A stretch of DNA of 64,000 nt from Clostridia bacterium (GTDB taxonomy: Bacteria; Bacillota; Clostridia; Christensenellales; Aristaeellaceae). The stretch lies in assembly GCA_017395065.1 (NCBI GenBank), contig JAFPWH010000052.1, positions 35,839 to 99,838 on the forward strand, written 5' to 3'. Within the stretch, counting starts at the first letter, position 1, and every line of letters begins with the position of its first letter. The notes under the pieces were generated by a model. That model was given only the letters and a program-made list of their open reading frames with translations, had not been told where the DNA came from and searched no databases. A program made the translations under genes and the position numbers. Below, in pieces: positions 45,185 to 53,064 of this stretch.

Positions 45185-47053
45185 TTACATCACTTTCGTC
45201 CGGTAGATGGTAACGTTGCTGAATTCGACGGTCACTTCGCCCAGCTTGGACAGCGCTTCGGAACCGAACTGGAACAGAAGCTCGAAGTTCATATCCATGA
45301 TGAAGGTGTCCTTCGTGGAGAAGCGGAAGGTCTGGAATTCGTTGGTCAAGCTCATGCCTTCAGCCACGCGGGGATCCCAATTGCCCATGGGATTGAGGAA
45401 CACACTGCAGGACACGTCTTTGGTCGCCCTTGCGGTGATCTCGATCGTGTAGTAGCTGTCCGCTTCGAGGGTCAGGGGATTGCCGGTGTAGCCGCAAATG
45501 AGCTTGTTGTGCCAATCGACGGCGCCGCCGTTGTCGATGCGGTAGAAGAAGCTGCCGTTCTCGGTCCAGACGGTGCCTACGCCGCGCTCGTTATCCTCAT
45601 CGGTACCGTTGAAGGTCTCCCAGGGGAAGGCAGTATCCAGGCCGTTTGCAGAGCTGCGCCCGAAAGCCACGAAGGTATCGATGGTCTTGACAGTTTCCTT
45701 GTCTCCGCCCACGGTGCCGAACACGACATCGCTGATGGTGATGGTGTTGGCAGCAGCGCCTTCGGGCGCGTTGCCAATCTGCAGGCGGATGACGGGATCG
45801 TCGATGTCGGCCTCGGCCGTGAATATCGCAGAGACCACGGTTGCCTCGCCCGCCTGGGCGCTCAGGCTGTTGAAGTTTGCCCTGCACTCCCAGCCTCTCG
45901 CGGCGCTTTCCACCAGCACTTCGCCGCTTTGGCCGTTCAAGGCGTTGACGGTGAAGCTGTAGTAATACTTTTCGTCCTTCACGATCTTGACGTCGCCCAG
46001 CGTGATGTTGGCCTTGACGCTCCATATGCCGCCCTCAGTGGGATAGTTTTCGATGATGAAGTCTGCAGACGCATCGCCGAATTCCACCTTGGCGTTCGCG
46101 CCGTCGCCGGCCTCCGCGTACACGGCGTCGCCGGCTGCGAAGGAAGCAGTATAGACGGGCGTCATGATCTCTTCGCCGGAGATCTCGTACATCTCGATCT
46201 TGTCGATCGTGACGACAAAATCTTCGGGCGTGGTATCCGCTGCGTTGTCGGGGTTGGGCGTGATCTTGCCCAGGTTGATCAGAAGCTCAGCACTGCCTTC
46301 GCCCGCGCAGGAGAAATTGAGTTCCAGGGGTGCGATTTCCTCGCCGATCACGACGTTATAAGCGCCGCCGAAGGTATCCCAGCCTTCCGCGTTCTCGTTT
46401 CTGGCGAGAATGTGGGCGTAGGTGGGCTTTGTGGACTTGGCCCAGATCTTGACCCTGTAGTCAGCCGCCTTTACGGCGTAGCCGGCTTTGGCCAGCTGTA
46501 CATCGTCGTCGCCGTTGCCGGGGTTGGCGATTTCGATCACGTAGGAGCCCTGCTTGAGCTCGGTGGTCGCAGTTGCGTTTTCACCGATACGGGCTTCCCA
46601 GCCGCGGTTGTCCGTGACGGGTTTGGTGGAAAAGTCGAAGGTCTTGTACACTTCTTCCGCGCTCGTCTTTTTGGTTACGGTGAGCGTTGCGTAGGCTTCG
46701 GCGGTCAGGCCGCCGTTGTCCGTCACGGAGTATACCAGTTCATAGCTGCCCGCGTTTTCGGGCGTGGCTTTGCCGTTTTTGAAGTTGAGCGCGGGCGTGG
46801 ATTCGATCGTAAGCTTTGCACTTACGTCGCCATCCTGCGCGTCGGTTGCGGTAACGCCGGCCAGGGCGTCAAACTCGGTGCCGGCTTCGACGACGCTGTC
46901 CTGAACGCCCGTGATGACCGGGGCGGTGTTGTCGCCGGCGGGCGCGTTTTTGTCGCTGCCCTTGTCTTTGCCCTGCGTAAGGATCAGTACGAGGGCAACT
47001 GCGGCGATCACGAGGACGATTGCCGCGATGATCAGTATATTCTTCTTTTTCAT
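45185..47053 (-). CDS. Membrane-anchored carbohydrate-binding protein with Ig-like and CBM modules
   Basis: 622 residues. An N-terminal uncleaved-type anchor (NILIIAAIVLVIAAVALVLIL) precedes a low-complexity linker. An Ig/DUF5011-like domain follows (about 45-125; APVITGVQDSVVEAGTEFD..GSYELVYSVTDNGG). Then come three jelly-roll-like regions (about 135-285, 290-440, 450-620) of CBM4/9 type, each with a beta-rich start such as YKTFDFSTKPVTDNRGWEAR and TFVAFGRSSANGL. No catalytic motif seen. In this operon it most likely captures fructans at the cell surface; that is inference from context. Confidence 0.75.
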   Translation of the reverse strand: MKKKNILIIAAIVLVIAAVALVLILTQGKDKGSDKNAPAGDNTAPVITGVQDSVVEAGTEFDALAGVTATDAQDGDVSAKLTIESTPALNFKNGKATPENAGSYELVYSVTDNGGLTAEAYATLTVTKKTSAEEVYKTFDFSTKPVTDNRGWEARIGENATATTELKQGSYVIEIANPGNGDDDVQLAKAGYAVKAADYRVKIWAKSTKPTYAHILARNENAEGWDTFGGAYNVVIGEEIAPLELNFSCAGEGSAELLINLGKITPNPDNAADTTPEDFVVTIDKIEMYEISGEEIMTPVYTASFAAGDAVYAEAGDGANAKVEFGDASADFIIENYPTEGGIWSVKANITLGDVKIVKDEKYYYSFTVNALNGQSGEVLVESAARGWECRANFNSLSAQAGEATVVSAIFTAEADIDDPVIRLQIGNAPEGAAANTITISDVVFGTVGGDKETVKTIDTFVAFGRSSANGLDTAFPWETFNGTDEDNERGVGTVWTENGSFFYRIDNGGAVDWHNKLICGYTGNPLTLEADSYYTIEITARATKDVSCSVFLNPMGNWDPRVAEGMSLTNEFQTFRFSTKDTFIMDMNFELLFQFGSEALSKLGEVTVEFSNVTIYRTKVM

Positions 47054-47068
47054 ACTTTCAGCCTTTCC

Positions 47069-48772
47069 TTATTTGCCGTTGACGAAGCGGTCATAGGCCG
47101 CCTGATAAACCTTCTGGATGCCCGTCAGGTTCACTCTGCCGTTCAGGTTGCTCTGGAAAGCGTTCCAATCCGCGTCGGAAACGCCGCCCTTCATGAGCCA
47201 GGTTATCATGTTGGTACGGATATAGTCGTTCAGGTTGGTCTCGTAGTTGCTCAGGGTATTGAGCTCCTCCAGCGTGAACTGCAGGTTCGGGCAGGGAATG
47301 ACGCCGGCGGGCACGAAGGGCTTGGCGCACAGCTGCAGGCGCTCGAGGCGCAGCCTGGCGCGGGGCTCCATGTTCACGACGTTGTTCCAGGCATATTCGC
47401 CCAGGTTTATGATGCCAAGCGGCGCGTTCTGCAGGCGCAGTTCGTCGCTGGTCACGCCGGCGGGCAGGGGCTTTTGCACCAGCATTCCCCTCTCGTCCAG
47501 GGTCTCTTCGTAGACGATGCCAATGGGGCCGTAGTTGATCTGCGCGGAGACGGTGGGATCGTAGTAGCGGTCGAAGTAAGCCAAAAGCACCTCGGGGTAC
47601 TTGCACTTGGAGAACAGGATCACTTCGCCGGTACCGATCTCGGGGTTGTTGGAAACGCAGACGGTCTGATCGCCATTGGGGCCCACCATGGGCTTGCAGA
47701 CAATGTAGTTCTGCGCGTTGGATACAACAGTCTCGCTCTCCCACCAATAGAAGGCGCCGTAGGTCTCAAGGCCCTTGCCGTTGGCCAGGAAGTTGTCCTG
47801 ACTCTGCTCGAAGGATACCTTGTCGATCAGGCCCATATCCACCCAGCGGGCGATGAAGTTGGTGGCTTCCTTGAAGCGTTCGTCCTGAATGGTGTAGGTG
47901 ACCTTGCCGTTTACGATCACGCGGTGCTCGAGGTTGTCGTTTAAACCGAACATGCCGTAGAGGTCACACTGGTTGCCCTGCCAGTTGTTGTAGACGAAGC
48001 TCAGCGGGCGCTCGTCGTCGGTCTTTCCGTTGCCGTTCATGTCGTTGTCGCGGAAGTAGACGAGCAACTGCTCCATCTGGGCGCTGGTGAGCTGAAGGCC
48101 GTCGGTAAGCTGATCCGCGCTGAGGCCTTCGACCGCACCGGCGTCGATGGCCGCTTTGGTCCAGGCGATGTTCAAAAACAGCAGATTCGGGTTCTGAAGC
48201 AGGCCCATCTCCTCGATGCGGGGCAGCGAGTAGATCTTGCCGTCCTCGGTGTTGACGAGCTGGTTTTTGATGTCGGGGCGCTCGGAAAGCAGCTTTTTGA
48301 AGTTGGGCATGTAGTCGAGGTAATCGCTGATGGGCACGAGAACCTTGCGCTTTGCGTACTTGATGATCTCGCCCGCGCTCATGCCGGCGTGGTAGATCGC
48401 GTCGGGGCGCTTATCGGCGTTGCCGAAGATCAGGTTCTTCTGCTGGGCATACACGGATTCGGACACGTTCTCCCAGTTGACCCTGACGTTGGTCTGTGCA
48501 CCCAGGTCGTTTAGGATCTTCATGTCGTTGTAGTCCAGCGCGGAAGCGTTTTTGGAAGAGTAAACGGTGAAGGAGATGTCCGTGGCGCCCTTCTCGTTCA
48601 GGATGGGCTTGGTCGTGTCGGTCCACTGGAAGCCGTAGGTCTCAGTAAGAGAGCCGGCGGCAGCGCCGGAACCCTTGTTGTCTTCCTCTTTTTTGTCTCC
48701 GCCGCAGGCAGCCAGGCTGATCACCAGCACCGCGATCATGAGCAGTACGAGGTATTTCTTGGATTTGTTCAT
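47069..48772 (-). CDS. LplA-type extracellular sugar-binding lipoprotein
   Basis: 567 residues from ATG 48772 behind GGAGGT. Lipobox AVLVISLAACGGDKK. Large solute-binding proteins of about 560 residues with FTVYSSKNAS..YNDMKIL, IYSLPRIEEMGL and a C-terminal ITWLMKGGVSD are the LplA-like class that pairs with LplB/LplC permeases for oligosaccharides. Likely ligand is a fructo-oligosaccharide. Upstream of the surface-protein genes and directly after the permeases. Confidence 0.88.
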   Translation of the reverse strand: MNKSKKYLVLLMIAVLVISLAACGGDKKEEDNKGSGAAAGSLTETYGFQWTDTTKPILNEKGATDISFTVYSSKNASALDYNDMKILNDLGAQTNVRVNWENVSESVYAQQKNLIFGNADKRPDAIYHAGMSAGEIIKYAKRKVLVPISDYLDYMPNFKKLLSERPDIKNQLVNTEDGKIYSLPRIEEMGLLQNPNLLFLNIAWTKAAIDAGAVEGLSADQLTDGLQLTSAQMEQLLVYFRDNDMNGNGKTDDERPLSFVYNNWQGNQCDLYGMFGLNDNLEHRVIVNGKVTYTIQDERFKEATNFIARWVDMGLIDKVSFEQSQDNFLANGKGLETYGAFYWWESETVVSNAQNYIVCKPMVGPNGDQTVCVSNNPEIGTGEVILFSKCKYPEVLLAYFDRYYDPTVSAQINYGPIGIVYEETLDERGMLVQKPLPAGVTSDELRLQNAPLGIINLGEYAWNNVVNMEPRARLRLERLQLCAKPFVPAGVIPCPNLQFTLEELNTLSNYETNLNDYIRTNMITWLMKGGVSDADWNAFQSNLNGRVNLTGIQKVYQAAYDRFVNGK

Positions 48773-48785
48773 ATGGAACCTCCTC

Positions 48786-49706
48786 TTAACCCTTGAGGGA
48801 GCCAATCATGACGCCCTGGGCAAAATATTTCTGTACGAGCGGATACAGGCAGAGTACGGGCAGGCTGGACACGATGACGGAGACGTACTTGAGCAGGTTC
48901 GCCAGGCGGAACTGCTGAAGGATGGTTTCTCCGCTGCCGCCCACGGTGCTCTCCGATGCGATCAGTATCTCCTTAAGCACCAGCTGCAGCGGATACTTGT
49001 CGGGCTCCTGCAGGAAGATCATGGCGTTGAAATAGCTGTTCCATTGGCCAACCGCGTAATACAGCGCCATGACGGCGATGATGGCCTTGGACAGGGGCAG
49101 CACGATCACGAAGAACGTTCTGAACTTTCCTGCGCCGTCTATCCTTGCAGCTTCGAGCATACCTTCGGGAATGGAGGACTCGAAGAACGTCTTGGTCATG
49201 AACAGGTTCCACACAGAGAGCACCGCGGGTAGGATCACCGCCCAGGCCGAGCCGATCAGGTTGAGGCTGCCCATCACGTTGTAGAACGGGATCAGGCCGC
49301 CGCCGAAGAACATGGGGATGATGAAGTAGATCATCCAGAACTTCTTGCCGGGCGTCGTCTTGCGGCTAAGGCCCCAGCCCGCTGGGATCGTGACCGCCAG
49401 CGAGATCAGAACCGTCACGACGGTGTAGATGATCGTATTCTTGTAGCCGATCCAGATGTCGCGGCGCTGGAACACCTTCTCATAGCCCTCCAGCGTGATG
49501 TTTACGGGCCTCAAAACCACCTGGCCGCTCAGAACCGCATCAGGGTCCGAGAAGGAGGCGATCACGATGAAGTACAGCGGGTACAGTATGATCAGGGCCA
49601 GCAGGCACAAAAAGATCGCGTTTACGATGAAGAATACTTTGTCGCCTGCAGTATCCTTGAGCGCGTGGCCGCCCTTGCCCTTGATGATCGTATTGTTTAC
49701 AGTCAT
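48786..49706 (-). CDS. Sugar ABC transporter permease, LplC/MalG type
   Basis: 306 residues, six membrane segments. The EAA loop reads SSIPEGMLEAARIDGAGKFRTFFVIVLP, which docks the ATPase. C-terminal QKYFAQGVMIGSLKG is typical of this permease class. Pairs with the LplB-type permease upstream (13-base gap). No ATP-binding gene is in the operon, so a general ATPase of the MsmX/MsiK sort must be supplied elsewhere. Confidence 0.93.
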   Translation of the reverse strand: MTVNNTIIKGKGGHALKDTAGDKVFFIVNAIFLCLLALIILYPLYFIVIASFSDPDAVLSGQVVLRPVNITLEGYEKVFQRRDIWIGYKNTIIYTVVTVLISLAVTIPAGWGLSRKTTPGKKFWMIYFIIPMFFGGGLIPFYNVMGSLNLIGSAWAVILPAVLSVWNLFMTKTFFESSIPEGMLEAARIDGAGKFRTFFVIVLPLSKAIIAVMALYYAVGQWNSYFNAMIFLQEPDKYPLQLVLKEILIASESTVGGSGETILQQFRLANLLKYVSVIVSSLPVLCLYPLVQKYFAQGVMIGSLKG

Positions 49707-49719
49707 TTGTCTGTCCTCC

Positions 49720-50691
49720 TTACCACAGTGAATTCTCGGAGAACCGCTTGGAGGTAGTGTTCGCGATGATCAGAAGCACCACGTTGATAACGGAATTGAA
49801 CAGGCCGATGGCAGTAGCGTAGCCCTGATCCGGGATGCCGGTAAGGCCTCGCTTGTACACATAGGTCGCAATGAGCTCGCTCACTTCGAGGTTTCCGTCG
49901 GTCTGCATCAGCAGTGCCTTTTCGTAACCGACGCCCATCAGGCCGCCGATCGACATGATCAGCATAACGCTGACCATCGGCATGATGGCGGGAATGTCGA
50001 CGTGCAGTATGCGCTGGAAACGGCTCGCGCCGTCGATCATCGCAGCCTCGTGATGCACAGGGTCAACGTTCGACAGGGCGGCTATGTAAATCACCGCGCT
50101 CCAGCCGAAGTCTTGCCAGTTACTGGAAAGGATGTACATCGGACGGAAGGCGGAGGCCTCAAGGAAGTATGAAACCCTCTCGCCGCCGAGGCTTGCCACC
50201 AGGTTGTTCACGAGACCGTAGCGGCCGAAGAACAGCTGCAGCATACCGACCAGGACGACCAGTGAGATGAAGTGCGGCGCGGTGTAGATGGTCTGGAAGA
50301 ACTTCCCTGCATGCTTGTGCTTGAGCGCGTTGAGCGACAAGGACACGAGTATCGGCAGCGGGAAGCCGATGACAAAGCCGATGATGCACAGCAGGAACGT
50401 GTTCTTCATCAGCGGCCAGAATTGAACGTCGCTGAAAAATCTGGTGAAATTGTCGAAGTTCACCCAGATCGTTTCGCTCGACAGGATCTTATCGCCGGGC
50501 ATGAAATCCTGAAAAGCGATCAGGACGCCGTAGATGGGCAGGTAGTTGAACAGGAAAACGACCACGATCGCCGGCAGAACCATGAGCAGATAGGGCGAAT
50601 TCTCCTTGAAATTCATCAACCTTCTGCTCCAGCTCAGCCCTGGGGTCTTTTGCCGCTTCGGCGCGGCAGGGAGCTGTTTTGCGTCTTGCAT
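49720..50691 (-). CDS. Sugar ABC transporter permease, LplB/MalF type
   Basis: 323 residues, six membrane segments after a basic N-terminus. EAA loop VHHEAAMIDGASRFQRILHVDIP, C-terminal GYATAIGLFNSVINVVLLIIAN. First gene of the fructan operon, with AAGGAGG upstream of the ATG and a strong regulated promoter about 150 bases further up. Confidence 0.93.
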   Translation of the reverse strand: MQDAKQLPAAPKRQKTPGLSWSRRLMNFKENSPYLLMVLPAIVVVFLFNYLPIYGVLIAFQDFMPGDKILSSETIWVNFDNFTRFFSDVQFWPLMKNTFLLCIIGFVIGFPLPILVSLSLNALKHKHAGKFFQTIYTAPHFISLVVLVGMLQLFFGRYGLVNNLVASLGGERVSYFLEASAFRPMYILSSNWQDFGWSAVIYIAALSNVDPVHHEAAMIDGASRFQRILHVDIPAIMPMVSVMLIMSIGGLMGVGYEKALLMQTDGNLEVSELIATYVYKRGLTGIPDQGYATAIGLFNSVINVVLLIIANTTSKRFSENSLW

Positions 50692-50848
50692 GTCAATTCC
50701 TCCTTAGCTTGCTGAGAATGATCGGAGCGACAGTTGCCTTGCCACGAGCCTCCTTCCGCTTTCAGATTATTATCAGGTGCCGCGCCCGCGTGCGCTCAGC
50801 CGTAAACCCGGCACATAAGATCAGAATAGATTTACGTTTGTCAACTTT

Positions 50849-50877
50849 ATAGTACAGCATGATTTACATTTTGTCAA
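50849..50877 (-). promoter_or_regulatory. Promoter of the fructan operon
   Basis: TTGACA-N17-TACTAT on the minus strand. The -35 box lies inside the spacer of the 50863-50891 dyad. The leader to the first permease ATG is about 150 bases. Confidence 0.8.
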
Positions 50878-50891
50878 TATCAAGATGTAAA
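50863..50891. promoter_or_regulatory. Operator dyad over the fructan operon -35
   Basis: TTTACATTTTG-7-CAAGATGTAAA, arms matching at 10 of 11 positions. Binding here would cover the -35 of the fructan promoter. Further TTTACA half-sites at 50916 and 50926. Probable target of the LacI-type protein encoded next door. Confidence 0.7.
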
Positions 50892-50960
50892 AATCTGTGT
50901 GTAATTCCAGTATTGTTTACAAAAATTTACATGCAAAGAAGAGAAACGGCTTCTTTACGA

Positions 50961-50982
50961 TTTACATACCTGCGCTTGTAAA
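50961..50982. promoter_or_regulatory. Second operator dyad, at the regulator promoter
   Basis: TTTACA-N10-TGTAAA. The right arm overlaps the -35 of the regulator promoter, which suggests autoregulation and possible looping with the 50863 dyad. Confidence 0.6.
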
Positions 50983-51004
50983 GCAATTTGATCTATGATA
51001 AAAT
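50976..51004 (+). promoter_or_regulatory. Promoter of the LacI-type regulator
   Basis: TTGTAA-N17-TAAAAT, 37 bases ahead of the ATG. Confidence 0.75.
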
Positions 51005-51041
51005 CAAAATAGCAAGAAGATCAGAAAGGAACACTATAACG

Positions 51042-52076
51042 ATGGGCAGCAAGCGGATCACCATGCAGGACATCGCAAATGCATGCGGCCTTTCACGGAA
51101 TACCGTATCAAAAGCATTCAACGAGCGCGGCAGCGTACCCCAGGCCACAAAGGATTTTATTTTTCAAAAGGCGCGCGAGCTCGGTTACGGCGCGCCGGCG
51201 GCGCAGTCCTTCCAGTCGTCCAAGGAGGGCAGCGCTACGATCGCTTTGTTTACATGCAACCTTCCTGTAAACTACCATTTCGGCACTTATTTTATCACGT
51301 CGTTTACAGACCGCATCTCCAGGGCCGGCTATACGCTCAAGCTGTTTGAGATCTCTGAAGAAGAGCTAATGCAAAAGAGGCTTCCGACGCATTTTGTTCC
51401 ATCCAAAATTGCCGGGATCGTCGGCATCGAGCTTTTCGACCGGGCGTACCTGAACGTGATCTGCGATATGAACCTGCCCACGATACTGATCGATACGCCT
51501 GCGCAAGCATACGAGCATCTAATGCGCTGCGATTACCTGATGATGGAAAACATATCCAGTACCACTGCTCTGGTAAGGCATCTGTATGATCGCGGCGCGA
51601 GACGGATCGGCTTTTTGGGCGACACACAGCACTGCGGCAGTTTTTACGAGCGCTGGGCCGGTTTCCATATCGGCATGCGTACACTGGGGCTCACGCCCGA
51701 CGAAAGCATATGTGTGCTCGACAACGACGATTCTCCCTACAGCGACATAGGCTGGATGACGGAACGGTTGAGCCGTATACCCGCTCTGCCGCAGGCTTTC
51801 GTTTGTGCCAACGATTATCTGGCCGTATATCTGATGTCTGCGCTGAAGCGAATGGGAAAGCGCATTCCTGAGGACGTGATGGTCACCGGCTTCGACGGCT
51901 CCGCCCAGTCCACCCTGATCGAACCTGCGCTCACGACCGTGCAAATCCCCGGTGCCGAAATCGGGCGCACGTCCGCAGAGCTTCTCATCTCCCGCATACA
52001 AAATCCGGCCATCCCGTACAGCTGGACGCATATAAAAACCACTCCCGTCTTCAGGGGCAGCACAAAGGCCGAATAG
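51042..52076 (+). CDS. LacI/GalR family regulator of the fructan locus
   Basis: 344 residues from ATG 51042 (AAAGGA upstream). HTH: ITMQDIANACGLSRNTVSKAFNE with VSKAFN replacing VSRVLN. The periplasmic-binding-like ligand domain includes IAGIVGIELFD, VFVCANDYLAVYLMSAL and VTGFDGSAQSTL, the last being the GFDG dimer/ligand block. It should repress until a fructo-oligosaccharide or its phosphate binds. Divergent from the operon it likely controls. A poorly defined hairpin (52195-52223) may end it. Confidence 0.9.
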   Translation: MGSKRITMQDIANACGLSRNTVSKAFNERGSVPQATKDFIFQKARELGYGAPAAQSFQSSKEGSATIALFTCNLPVNYHFGTYFITSFTDRISRAGYTLKLFEISEEELMQKRLPTHFVPSKIAGIVGIELFDRAYLNVICDMNLPTILIDTPAQAYEHLMRCDYLMMENISSTTALVRHLYDRGARRIGFLGDTQHCGSFYERWAGFHIGMRTLGLTPDESICVLDNDDSPYSDIGWMTERLSRIPALPQAFVCANDYLAVYLMSALKRMGKRIPEDVMVTGFDGSAQSTLIEPALTTVQIPGAEIGRTSAELLISRIQNPAIPYSWTHIKTTPVFRGSTKAE

Positions 52077-52267
52077 GGACAGTACGGCGTTGGACTTCGT
52101 TTTTTACGGGAACACTTCCGCGATTTTTCAGAAGACAAGAGCAATGGCTGCTTTAGAATATTTAAATACAGTGGCAGCCCCTCAAAGCATTAACAAACCC
52201 CTGTTTACGTTAAAGACAGGGTTTATTGACGGAACAAAATTGAGTTAAAAAAAGCTCTCTTACCGGC

Positions 52268-52290
52268 GAACTGCACCCCATATGTTAGAC
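52268..52290 (+). mobile_element. Possible IS3-family terminal repeat remnant
   Basis: GAACTGCACCCC-ATATGTTAGAC resembles the ends of IS3/IS150-type elements common in Bacillota (TGnACTGCnCCC..TGTTAGAC). No transposase or partner end is visible nearby. Recognition is from memory and tentative. Confidence 0.3.
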
Positions 52291-52370
52291 AAGTATGGCA
52301 TAATACTAAACAAGTGAGGCGATCGGGCACTTTACCCCGGTCATGAATGAGTACGTCAAGGCGGCACCGG

Positions 52371-52450
52371 TATGGTAAGCTCTGCTTCCAACGCCGGCAA
52401 GAGCGAATACGCGATCCGCAAAAAGATGATCGGGGACGGCATCATATATC
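52371..52450 (+). pseudogene. Fragment of a type I restriction methylase (HsdM-like)
   Basis: One frame reads MVSSASNAGKSEYAIRKKMI then GDGII, which corresponds to the HsdM/N6-DNA-methylase block (..ANSASDAGGSEYEIRKKLIEDG..). The frames on both sides are broken and no catalytic NPPF motif is left. A decayed restriction-modification gene is the best explanation. Confidence 0.4.
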
Positions 52451-52750
52451 ATGAGCGCTTTTGGTCAATCCCAATTGGGATTATCTCAGCACAGTTCAAA
52501 TCTGCCATTCTGTTATGAATGTTTTGGTATAATACAGCCCGTACCTCCCATCACTTTCCAATGGAGGTGAGCAGGCCGTTTTGACGAAGCTGAAAGACTT
52601 TTTTTGATTTCTTAGTCTCTTACATGTTCTTTCCTCCATTCTGAAGGCAGAGTTGCCTTCGCCTTCTTACGGATAGTTGGAAAGCAGATTTACCGAAAAA
52701 AAGAAAAAACGCTGCTTGCGCAACGCTCAGAAAACTGTAATATATAAGTG

Positions 52751-52797
52751 TTTGGCTACGAACCAAAAGGTCGGGGGTTCGAATCCCTCCAGGCACG
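52751..52797 (+). pseudogene. 3' half of a tRNA-Arg (anticodon ACG)
   Basis: Anticodon stem TTTGG-CTACGAA-CCAAA, variable loop AGGTC, T arm GGGGG-TTCGAAT-CCCTC, 3' acceptor strand CAGGCAC and discriminator G. The upstream bases cannot form a D arm or the 5' acceptor (GTGCCTG expected). It is therefore a tRNA fragment, as left at the distal end of an element integrated in a tRNA gene. Followed directly by a terminator. Confidence 0.75.
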
Positions 52798-52809
52798 CGG
52801 TAACAAAGT

Positions 52810-52842
52810 CCGGGCTTGTCAATCCAAGTCCGGTCTTTTTTA
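52810..52842 (+). terminator. Terminator behind the tRNA-Arg fragment
   Basis: CCGGGCTTG-6-CAAGTCCGG (one G-T pair) followed by TCTTTTTT. Confidence 0.8.
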
Positions 52843-53064
52843 TGCCCGCAAGCTCGATTCCCTCGGATGCTACCCGATTTTGCTCAAATCGATCCACTCG
52901 GAAAGCAACGGATTCTTGTGCGTTTATGACGGTCTGTGACCTATTAAACAAGACGTGAGCGGTTGATTTCAGTCAATATACTACACGACCCTTTGTTACT
53001 GCGCCGGACCAGAAACTGCTCTGTTCCTTCCTAATGCCTCCCTTGTTCGGGAACGATCCTGTTG

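Larger units (their letters stand above)
52077..53064. other. 988-base gene-poor stretch with mobile-DNA debris
   Basis: No convincing intact gene on either strand. It holds a possible hairpin (52195-52223), a possible IS3-type end (52268-52290), an HsdM-like fragment (52371-52450), an orphan extended -10 (TGgTATAAT at 52525-52533) ahead of a hairpin and T-run, and the 3' half of a tRNA-Arg with a terminator. The composition shifts to lower G+C. Confidence 0.7.

Noticed and set aside
45131..47944. 937-codon open frame on the + strand
   Set aside because: It runs antisense through the surface protein and binding-protein genes. It has no ribosome site, family or signal, and is an artefact of high G+C third positions.
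52700..52797. Complete tRNA at 52.7 kb
   Set aside because: The upstream bases give no 5' acceptor strand (GTGCCTG needed) and no D arm, so only a 3' half is present.
52677..52958. 93-codon + strand frame
   Set aside because: It reads through the tRNA-Arg fragment and its terminator; no ribosome site.
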